From: Methanobacterium bryantii
GTDB taxonomy: Archaea; Methanobacteriota; Methanobacteria; Methanobacteriales; Methanobacteriaceae
Length of the DNA: 64,000 nt
Direction: 5' to 3'
Assembly: GCF_002287175.1 (NCBI RefSeq)
Contig: NZ_LMVM01000001.1
Coordinates: forward strand, 496,001-560,000
Shown one piece after another: positions 52,331 through 62,200 of the stretch. The notes beneath the pieces are model-generated. The model was not told where the DNA came from, ran no database searches, and saw nothing but the letters and a program-made list of their open reading frames with translations. The position numbers and the translations under genes were made by a program. How positions within the stretch are numbered: position 1 is the stretch's first letter; each line of letters starts with the position of its first letter.

Positions 52331-52942
52331 TTATACACAATTTCTAATCATGCTGTAAGCTGCTGATGCACCGCTGTTTAAGTCTTTTCGGACAATAGAT
52401 GAACTTCTAGTTTTAAGCCATGTTTTCATATCTTTTTTTCCTTGTAGGTAACCTGAAGACATTATGTACCTTATGGTCCCGCTTACATATCTTACTGAGG
52501 GTTTCATATTGTTGGATTGTTTTTCGTATGCAACATGCTGATTATGTGTTTCTCCTACATAGCAGTGTGGGGCTGAAAAGGTGTCTTCAATGTAATGGGA
52601 AGCTACTCCAAAACAGTAACTTGCATATTTATAGTTACCACTTCTATAAGCTGATCTACCTGCTTTAAGCCAGCTTACGGCTTTAGGGTAGGATTTAGGG
52701 TATAAATGGTTAGTTTGATCTTTGAAAACGTTGTCAGGGGCTACTGCCCCTCTTTTCATTTCATTCAAGTTTAAATTATGTTGTACTGATAATGGTAGCG
52801 AGTTGTAAATTTGGCTTGCCATAGTTTGGTGTGTTTGTCCACTCCATGCTGCTGCTGGTGAAATTAGTAGGGGAACCACCAGCAGAAAAACCATCAAAAT
52901 TTTTATAACTCTTTTCGTACTATCATCTCCATATAAACTCAT
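52331..52942 (-). CDS. Secreted zinc-dependent phospholipase C-like protein
   Basis: About 195-203 residues. A signal peptide (KRVIKILMVFLLVVPLLISP) ends AAA, so the mature protein starts with Trp, as in bacterial zinc phospholipase C/S1-P1 nuclease folds, where Trp1 binds zinc. Further likely ligands: His in SGQTHQ, Asp in VAPDNVF, His in TNHLYP, HxxxD in ASHYIEDTFSAPH, and His in NQHVAYE. The first ATG (52942) has no ribosome binding site. GGAGATGAT at 52930-52922 is placed for an ACG (52918), whose product would begin exactly at KRVIKIL. I keep the ATG frame but think ACG is the likely start. The substrate may be a lipid or polyphosphate ester. Confidence 0.75.
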   Translation of the reverse strand: MSLYGDDSTKRVIKILMVFLLVVPLLISPAAAWSGQTHQTMASQIYNSLPLSVQHNLNLNEMKRGAVAPDNVFKDQTNHLYPKSYPKAVSWLKAGRSAYRSGNYKYASYCFGVASHYIEDTFSAPHCYVGETHNQHVAYEKQSNNMKPSVRYVSGTIRYIMSSGYLQGKKDMKTWLKTRSSSIVRKDLNSGASAAYSMIRNCV

Positions 52943-54121
52943 ATAGTAATATATTATTACTAATTATTATTACTTTCGTACAATATAATTTAATACTTTC
53001 AACTAATAACCTTAAAATCCTAAAAATGTATATTAACCTTCAATAATCTTTATTAAACCTTAATAGAGTTTATATAATATAAAACAAGCAGAAATGTTTA
53101 TAAACACTTAAAATGAAAAAAATATGGGTTTAATTGTCTAAATATTTTACTAGTTAATATTAACTTTCATTTTACTCTTAATAATATTTTAACATTACAT
53201 TTAAAATAGTTAATAAAATAAATTTTTGTATGTAATTAATTAAATTTGTTTAAATGTATAAGTTAAATGTACTTTCATAGATATATGTTCTAAAAAAAAA
53301 TGGCAAAATGAATAAGGAATTATAAGTGAATTGAATATTTATTAAAAGATTAATGAAAAAATCTTGATTTTTATCAAGATAAATAAAAACTTTTTGGCTC
53401 TCTGAAATCATCATATATTCATGAACATTATTCTTAAATTTCGTTTAGTTAAATACCCTACTTAAACTACACAATATTATCTAATTTTTCACCTGTTTCT
53501 ACAAAATCATCTTTTATAATGTGAATTTAACTTAGCTGAGTGTATTTTTGAAGTGATTACTTTTCATTCCATTTGATAATTTTAAAATTTTTTTTATATG
53601 CAATATGAATTCACGAAACTGCAACTAAATATATTAGAAATGATATTTTTTATGTGAACCTTGAAAGATATCCATTATAAATATATAAAGAACACATGTA
53701 CTTTTAATTGATGTAAAATCAACATAAAATTGTATAATGCAGCTTTAATTTCTTATATGTGGTATATTTTCAAAAAAGAAAATTTATTTAGGTTTAAATA
53801 TGTATAAAAACAATTAAAAGCTTCAAAATATATTCAATAGATATAAAATAGATTATAATTAAAAATGTATACATATTAATGTTAAATATATTTATTGAGT
53901 GAAATATATTAGTATTAACCAGTTTATAGCAATTAATTTTTGATATATAAATGTTTAATAATATTATAAATATGATTAATTAAAATCACTTAAAAAATAT
54001 ACAATAAATATGTTTTTAACAGAAACTATCAGTATTTATACTATAAGTTGTAAATACGTTTTATGAATAATTTTTAATAAAGTGAATATCTTTATTTTAT
54101 AAATAAAAGCGACGTGATAAA
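52943..54121. other. Long AT-rich gap, no intact gene
   Basis: About 1.2 kb of very AT-rich sequence. I see no open frame with a start and a ribosome binding site. A short fragment on the minus strand (IHIIKDDFVETGEKLDNIV, near 53530) reads protein-like but is only 19 codons. This is probably decayed DNA at the left edge of the glycan island. Confidence 0.4.
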
Positions 54122-54268
54122 TTGGATAAAAGTATTAAACAACGATTTGCATTTAATAATAATTGGAACGGTTAGCACTTTGATTCATTCATTGTATCTG
54201 TCTTATTAATAGTTATAGTTTGTTTTAGGATTTGTTATATTTCCATTTATTAATTATTTAAAGGAATA
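54122..54268 (+). pseudogene. Remnant of a membrane protein gene start
   Basis: TTG 54122 has a GTGAT site and opens MDKSIKQRFAFNNNWNG, then a TAG at 54173, after which the same frame continues HFDSFIVSVLLIVIVCFRIC and YIPFINYLKE to a TAG at 54266-54268. The second part looks like a transmembrane segment. It may be the 5' end of a membrane glycosyltransferase or polymerase. Evidence is weak. Confidence 0.3.
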
Positions 54269-54375
54269 GATATATGTTAATTAAAGAGGTTTAATTTCCC
54301 TAAATTAAAAATCAGCTAGTTTATGACTATATTTGGTGGCAAAAAGTTTTTATACTTTAAGACTGAGGGTAAAAT

Positions 54376-54726
54376 ATGAATAATTTCTGGAATAACATAA
54401 TACGACCTGTTATTGAAAGTATTAATGCTAATTATATTGTTGAAGTAGGTTCAGATAATGGTAAAAACACATTTAACATTATGGAGTATTGTGTAGAATA
54501 CGATGCACATATGATTGCTATTGATCCTCTTCCTAAATTTAATGTTGATGAGTTTAAATTAAAGTATGGAGATAAATTCGAAATCTACAGAGAGTTGAGC
54601 CTAAGTAGATTACCTTTACTTGAAGATTACGATGTAATTTTATTAGATGGATAGTGTTACTTAAAAAATTATTCACAATATGAGTTAATAGGAGATGGCA
54701 CGGTAAAATTAAATGTATCTTCTTAG
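54376..54726 (+). pseudogene. Truncated duplicate of the giant protein's N-terminal domain
   Basis: 92 codons (MNNFWNNIIRPVIESINANY onward, with IVEVGSDNGKNTFNIMEYC and YDVILLDG) closely match residues 1-92 of the giant gene starting at 56296. After LLDG the original continues with DHNWYTV; here a TAG (54652-54654) follows. The same frame then reads CYLKNYSQYELIGDGTVKLN and VSS to a second TAG at 54724-54726. This looks like a deletion that joined the copy to the end of another gene. The start site (GAGGGTAAAAT) is intact, so a 92-residue product is possible. Confidence 0.7.
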
Positions 54727-54838
54727 AATTAACGTAAAATTGATTTTATAAGATATGTGTTTATAAATCATATTAATTCAATTAAAATCAACGAAAATTA
54801 TCTAAATTCAAGTTATTTATGGAATAGGGGGACATTAT

Positions 54839-56098
54839 GTGATAACATTTCCCAGATATGAAGATTTAGTAATGGCTAATGATTTAGAAAAAGTAGGTGT
54901 TGGAAAATATAGGGCAACTGGAAATGATCCTTATTTTGAAATTAGAAACCCATCTGATGGCTTGATCCAAGATATATCCATTGAACTTAAAGCTGAAAAT
55001 GGTGAAACAATACAAATTTTTTGGACATATGATAAAAATGATTCTTTTTCTGTAGCATTGCAAAGCACCCTAAAATTAAGACCAGGTATTACAGATGTTT
55101 ACAGATTTTATCTTGGTTTAGAAAAAGAGATTAAAAGACTTAGATTAGACCCAACTAATGCTTCAGGAATAATAGAGATCAAAGAAATTGGAATAAATTA
55201 TTTATCTAAAGAAGAAAAAGCAAAACTTACCACAGTACCAAATTATGATAATCTTAAGAAGGCTTTAAAGGGCAAGAATGGCTATTTATTTTTAATAAAT
55301 GATTCTAATCATGAGATTAAACAACATTTTGATCTTTCATATCCTAGTAGTTTTAATGCATATTTTTTCAAAAAAAATTTAGATTATAATAAACGAGTTT
55401 GTAATGATAATGGTATTGAATATCATTTTTTTATAGTACCTGATAAGAGTTTGGTTTGTAAAAATTTTTTACCCTTTGAAATTAAAGCTATTAAACGTAA
55501 TTATGATTTAATAAGTAAAGAAGTACCAGATTTTATCGAAAATTTAGATTATACTTGCTACTACAAAAATGATACTCATATAAATTATTATGGAGGTAAA
55601 GAACTAGTTTACTATTATTTAAAATGTATTAATAATAATTTCACAAGAGAAGAGTTTGAAAAATTAATAAACGAACAATTAAAATTTAATAACATTTTTT
55701 GGGGTGGCGACCTTGTACATGAAGATAATTGGTCATATTCTGACAAAGAAAAAGAAGACTACCTAAATGAAAAAGAAACAATGTTTATTAATAAGAATAT
55801 TGTAAATTTAAGTGAAAATCTTCCTGAGAAATTTAAATTTGATGGTACAAGAGCAACAGGTTATTATAGAAATGATCAAAGCTTTACAAATTTAAAGGTT
55901 TTAATTTTTAGAGATTCAGCTGTCGATAGGTTAAAAGATTCATTTTCGGTTTATTTTAAGGAGATGCTGTTATACTGGGATCATTGGGATCATTGGCTTT
56001 TTAATAAGGAATTAATTGAATGGTACAAACCAGATATTATTTTAGAAATAAGAACAGAAAGATTTTTAGAAAAAAATATGAAATACCAAATTGAGTAG
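54839..56098 (+). CDS. AlgX/AlgJ-like SGNH-type glycan O-acetyltransferase candidate
   Basis: 419 residues. The N-terminal part (about 25-120) is beta-rich, like a discoidin or carbohydrate-binding fold (PYFEIRNPSDGLIQDISIEL). The remainder matches AlgX/AlgJ-type SGNH domains: GKNGYLFLIND (about 145-155), FFIVPDKSLVCKNFLP (about 197-212), the D-T-H motif YKNDTHINYYG (Asp245, His247) and the possible serine loop VLIFRDSAVDRL (about 355-366). In bacteria such enzymes O-acetylate exopolysaccharides. There is no signal or membrane segment, so the site of action is unclear. The start is GTG with GGGGGAC upstream. It lies between the truncated copy and the giant glycosyltransferase gene, which supports a glycan role. 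Confidence 0.65.
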   Translation: MITFPRYEDLVMANDLEKVGVGKYRATGNDPYFEIRNPSDGLIQDISIELKAENGETIQIFWTYDKNDSFSVALQSTLKLRPGITDVYRFYLGLEKEIKRLRLDPTNASGIIEIKEIGINYLSKEEKAKLTTVPNYDNLKKALKGKNGYLFLINDSNHEIKQHFDLSYPSSFNAYFFKKNLDYNKRVCNDNGIEYHFFIVPDKSLVCKNFLPFEIKAIKRNYDLISKEVPDFIENLDYTCYYKNDTHINYYGGKELVYYYLKCINNNFTREEFEKLINEQLKFNNIFWGGDLVHEDNWSYSDKEKEDYLNEKETMFINKNIVNLSENLPEKFKFDGTRATGYYRNDQSFTNLKVLIFRDSAVDRLKDSFSVYFKEMLLYWDHWDHWLFNKELIEWYKPDIILEIRTERFLEKNMKYQIE

Positions 56099-56295
56099 AG
56101 ATTTTGGAAAATTTAATGAGATTTAAACACAAAAGTCAAAGATTAGGTTGTTAGTTTCTAATTAATATCTATCAATTTTAATAATAAAATAAACTAAAAA
56201 AAAATAATAAATTAATTCATTTAGTGACTTGGATTATATTGTATTTCTAAATTAAGTAACATAAAATTTTTATATTAACAATGGAGTTAAAGGAT

Positions 56296-59200
56296 ATGAA
56301 TAAATTTTGGAATAATGTAATATTACCAATTATTGAGAGTATTAATGCTAGTTATATTGTTGAAGTTGGTTCAGATACTGGCATAAATACCCGTAATATC
56401 TTGGAATATTGTGTAGAACACGATGCGCATATGACGGCCATTGATCCATCTCCTAATTTTAATTTTGAGGAGTTTGAATTAAAGTATGAAGACAAATTTG
56501 AAATTTACAGGGAATTAAGCATAAGTAGATTACCTTTGCTTGAAAATTACGATGTAATTTTATTAGATGGGGATCACAACTGGTATACGGTTTACAACGA
56601 ATTAAAAATAATTGAAAAAAATTTTAAAAATAAGAAGTTTCCTTTAGTAATTTTACATGATATTGGCTGGCCTTATGCTAGAAGAGATCTTTATTATAAT
56701 CCTGAAAATATACCTGAGGCTTACAGGCAGCCATATAAAAAATTAGGGATGTATCCTGGCCAAACAGATTTGAAAAATCAAGGTGGGCTAAATCGCCATC
56801 TTTATAACTCTATTTATGAAAATAATCCTAAAAACGGTACATTAACTGCTGTAGAAGATTTTATTGATGAATCTGACTTGAAATTTTCTTTTAAACTCAT
56901 TAAAGCATTTCATGGGTTAGGTATTCTATTTATTAAGAATGATGAAATGGAAACTATTATTAAAGAAATTATAGAAAAAGCTGATTTATTGAATAACCTT
57001 GAAGAAGAGCGAGTAAAACTTTTAATTGCACATTCTGAATCAAATCTCCAAGGTAATTCGCTTAAAAAAGAACTAAACGAGAATAAAAAAAAATTGGAAT
57101 ATGTAGAAAATCGGTTAAATTTAACTGAATTAAAATCAGCTAATGAAACAAAATTAATCCAGAAAAAAGAGGAACAACTAAAAAATATAAAAGATCAGTT
57201 AAATCAAACAAAAACTCGGTTAGACCAAACTGAGGGCAGATTTGAGCAGATAAAAGATCATTTAAATTTATCTAATGAATTAATCCAGAAAAAAGAAGAA
57301 CAACTAAGAAATGCAAAGGATCAGTTAAATCAAACAATAAACAACTTAAAACAAACAGAAATTAAATTAAAATCATCAAATGACCTAGCCAAAGAAACTA
57401 AAAAGCAATTAGAAAAAACAGAAATCCAGTTAAAATTGTCTTTAGAGTTAATTCAGGAAAAAGAAGCATTCATTGATGAAATAGAAAATGAGTTAAAACA
57501 AACAAAAAACCAACTAGAATCCTCAAATAAATTAGTTCAAGAGAAACAAAGCATTATTGACAATATTAAAAAAAAGAAAAAAAAGACAGTTAAAGAATTG
57601 AATTCACAAATCGATGATCTTAAAGTTAGTTTAATTGAAATGGAATATCTAAGTAATAAAGACAGACCTCTTATTCAGAGATTAATTTCAAGATTCCCTA
57701 GTTTATATATCCTTTTTAATATGAATGAAACAGGCTTTAAACATGCTTTAATTAATATTAAGGGTCATAATACGATTAAAAATGATAATTTATTTGATAT
57801 AGGATTTTATTTAAAAAATAATAAAAGTGTTAGATTATCTGGTATGGATCCTATTTTACATTACCTGTATCATGGTTTTAAAGAAGGTAAAAAGCCCAGT
57901 CCTACATTTAACAGCGATTATTATTTGAAGAGATATAAAGATGTCAAAAATTCAAATTTAAACCCGTTAATACATTATGGATTATATGGAAAAAATGAAG
58001 GAAGAAAAACTACAATTATTAAAAATCAGAATAAAGCCAAGAAAAATAAAAGAATTCAATTAAAATCAGATTATAATGTTATATATGATTCTGGTTTGTT
58101 TGATGCTGATTGGTATTTAAAGAAAAATCCAGATGTTGTGAGTGCTAATATGGATCCATTAGTTCATTTCATTCGTCATGGGGCAAATGAAAATCGAGAT
58201 CCTAATCCCAATTTTTCAATATCTGTATATCTTCAGAAAAACTCAGACATCGTATCATCCGGGATGAATCCACTTGTACATTACATTAAATACGGAATTA
58301 AGGAAGATCATAAAGATCAATTTGCAGTAAATAATAATTATTATATAACTAAAGAGAAAGAGCCACTAGTATTAACTGAAATGGAAGCAAAAGAAAAATA
58401 TGAAAAAATAATAAATAAAAATGCTTCATTAATTGATTTATATCATTTTGATAGTAATGATCCTTTAGTTTCTGTTATTATATTAAATAGGAATGGACTT
58501 GAACATTTAAAGCGGTTATTCAGAAATTTTAAAGAAAATATCAAGTATCCTAATTATGAACTAATTGTAGTAGACAATGCGTCCACTGATAATTCTATAA
58601 ATCTTTTAGAAAAGCTTTCAGAAACGTTACCAATTAAAATAATAAAGAACATTGAAAATAAGTCTTTTTCTGAGGCAAATAATCAGGCGGTTAAAAGTGC
58701 AAAGGGTGAATATTTACTGTTTTTAAATAATGACATTGAACCCACGTATGGTTGGTTAAATCAGATGATGAGAACAGCATTAAAAACAAATAATTTAGGA
58801 TCAGTAGGCGCTAAATTAATTTATCCTGATTGTTCTAATTCAGTTTATAATAAAAATAATTCTTTTAAAATTCAGCACATGGGGATAGCATTCCAAAATT
58901 TAAATATTTTTTATAGACCGTATAATATGGGCACTGGTCTTGAACCATTTGATTCTGATAGTAATTTAGAAAGGGCTAGAGCAGGAAATACTGCTGCAGT
59001 TTTACTTGTAAAAAAGGACACATATTTAGAAGTAGGTGGATTAGATGAAGGATATTACTATGGTTATGAAGATGTTGATTTTTGCCTTAAATTACTGAAA
59101 AAAGGATATAAAAATATTTATTGCCCAAAGGCACTTCTTTTCCATTATGAATTTGGATCAGAAGAAAAAATAAAAGATCCTAAATATAGAGATACTAAAT

Positions 59201-62200
59201 TTGAGACTAACAAAAATTTGCTTATAAGTAAATGGCATAACTGGATCTCTGATAATTTCTTTATGGATAAGTTAAATAATAATGGTATTTTTTCTGAAAA
59301 TCCACTGAAAGTCGCTTTTGTTGTTACTGAAAGTGGTGAAAATGCTTCTGCAGGGGATTATTTCACCGCATTGGAACTTGGTGAAGCCTTGAAAAAACTT
59401 GGTTGGGAAATAAGTTTTTTATCCAGAAGAGGGCATGAAAACTGGTACAAAGTTGGAGAAGACGTGGACGTTTTAATATCATTATTAGATATTTATGATC
59501 CTCGGGAGATTAAATGTTCAAATAAATCTTTAGTTAAAATTGCATGGTCTCGTAACTGGTTTGATAAATGGGTTTCTAACCCGGGATTTCCAGATTATGA
59601 TATTATATTTGCATCTAGTGAAACTGCATGTGCTTATATAAAAGAAAAGAGTGGAATGGAAACTTTATTACTTCCACTTGCTACCAATGAAGATAGATTC
59701 AATGATAAAATTTTACAAAATAAAAAATATTCATGCGATTACTGTTTTACTGGCAGTTATTGGAATGACCCCCGTGAAATTATTGAGATGTTAGACCCGG
59801 AAAGTATGCCCTATGAATTCAAATTGTACGGTAAAAATTGGGATAAGATGGATAAGTTCAAAAAGTATGATCAGGGTTTCCTAAATTATTTTAACTTACC
59901 TGAAGTTTATGCATCTACAAAAATCGTTATTAATGATGCTAATCGAGTAACTAAAGAATACGGATCTACAAACAGCAGGGTCTTTGATGCTACTGCAAGC
60001 GGGGCTTTGGTATTAACTAATGGAGAAGTAGGTGCAAAAGAAACGTTTAAAGGTAAAATACCAGTTTTTAGATCCAAAGAGGAGCTAAATGAATTAATTA
60101 AATATTATCTAGAGAATGAAAGTGCAAGATTATCCAAAGTTAAAGAACTACAAGAATTTGTATTACGAAACCATACTTACAAAATCAGAGCCGATATATT
60201 AAAAGAAACATTAAAAGAGTATTATAAAACAAAAGGGTATATAGTATGCCCTATATGTGGTTTCAAGTCATCTGAATTTTTATCATTTGGTAATCCTCCA
60301 CGAAAAAATGTTTTATGCCCTAATTGTGGTTCATTAGAAAGACATAGGGCCACATACCTCACCTTAAAAGAAAAAACAGATATTTTTGAAGAAAACACCA
60401 GAATGTTGCATATAGCTCCCGAAGAAGCATTCACTGAAATTTTTTCAAAACATGAGAACATCGATTATTTACCTGTAGATTTAGATATGGACGTGCCTTA
60501 TGTAAAAGAAAAAATGGATATTCAAAACATAAATTATCCAGATGATACATTTGACTTTATTCTTTGTTCACATGTACTTGAACACGTACCTAATGATAAA
60601 AAAGCTATGAAAGAATTATATAGAGTTTTAAAGCCTAATGGAACTATCATTATTTTAGAACCTATTAATCGTTCATTAAAAGAAACTCGCGAGAATTCAT
60701 ATGATGTTCTCCCTGAATTAAAATCAGAAAGGTATGCTAAAAATGATAAACTAAGATCGTATGGTTTAGATTTCTCGGATAAATTAAGAAATGCAGGATT
60801 TAAAGTTATTTCAGATGATTTTGTTAAGAACTTTAATAAAAAAATTGTAAATCGTTATGGTTTGAATTATAAAGATGTTCTATGTTATTGTACCAAAGCC
60901 AAAAAATATGGTGTTTCTGTATTAATGCCGGCGCACAACAACGAAAATACAATTGAACGGGCCATAAATTCCGTATTAAATCAAACTTTTACTGATTATG
61001 AACTTATAATAGTAGATACGGGAAGTACGGATAATACTGAAATTTTAATTAATGAAAAATATGGCGATCACCTGAATGAAAAAATAAAGTATTTTAAACA
61101 TGAAAATTCAGGAACAAAAAAAGCTTTGAATAAAGGATTAGCTGAAGCACAAGGCAAGATTATAGCATATTTAGATTCTGGTAACTACTGGTTTGAAAGT
61201 TATCTTGAAAAAATGGTTTCAGCATTATTTAAAAATAATAAAAATACAGCTTATACCGGTATAGAAGTAGAAAATATAACTAAAAATAAAACTTTTGTTA
61301 AAAAAGTTAAATACAGCAGGAATCAATTATTAGAAAATAACTATATAGATCTTAATGTTTTTGTGCATAAAAAATTCATTTATGATCAATTGGGGGGTTT
61401 AAATGAATCATTAACTCATTTGGAAGATTGGGATTTAATTTTAAGGTACACACGCTTAAATGAACCTTATTTTGTAGATGAAACTTTAGCTAAATGTTTT
61501 TTAAATGATGAATTTAAGGTTAATTCTAACGTAAACTTAGATAATAACCGTTCTATGGTTCACAAGATACATAAAAATGAACGAATAGAGAAAGGGCTTG
61601 ATAATTTAAATATTGGTTATGTATTATGGGATTTTCCTGCATTTTCACAGACTTTTGTAATGAATGAACTGAGATGGTTAGTTGAAAATAATTATAATGT
61701 CAAAGTTTTCTATAAAATAAGGCCAGATAAGGAAGCTGAACTTGACTTTGACATTGAAGCTTATCAAATAGAAAATGAAAATGATTTAATAGAAAAGATT
61801 GAAGAATTTGATATTAACATGCTTCATTCTCATTTTGTATATCCTGCATGTACGCTTTTAACATATCCTGCTGCTAAAAAAACAGGTGTGTCTTTTACAG
61901 TATTTGCACATGCTATTGACATTTTTCATCATGACAATGATAAAAGAAATAAAATAAGAGAAATAAGCCAAAGCCACTATTGTAAGAAGATTTTTGTACT
62001 GGGGAATTTTCATTATAACTATTTAGCTGAAAGGGGCGTTCCAAAAGGAAAATTAATGTTATTAAGGCAAGCAACAAAGTATGAAATAAAAAATGAAATA
62101 AATAGGGATATGCATCGATTTAAAAGAGAGATTAAAGATGTAATAACTGTTACTCGTTTTGTAGAAAAAAAAGGAATTGATACCCTTATAGAAACGGCTA

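Noticed and set aside
53520..53580. Minus-strand fragment IHIIKDDFVETGEKLDNIV
   Set aside because: Only 19 codons between stops, without a start; too short to call even a remnant.
54122..54726. TAG read-through (pyrrolysine) in two neighbouring frames
   Set aside because: Both frames continue after TAG, but TAG is a normal stop for many intact genes here (for example at 1648, 3480 and 26496), no pyl genes are seen, and one junction matches a truncation of a known parent gene.
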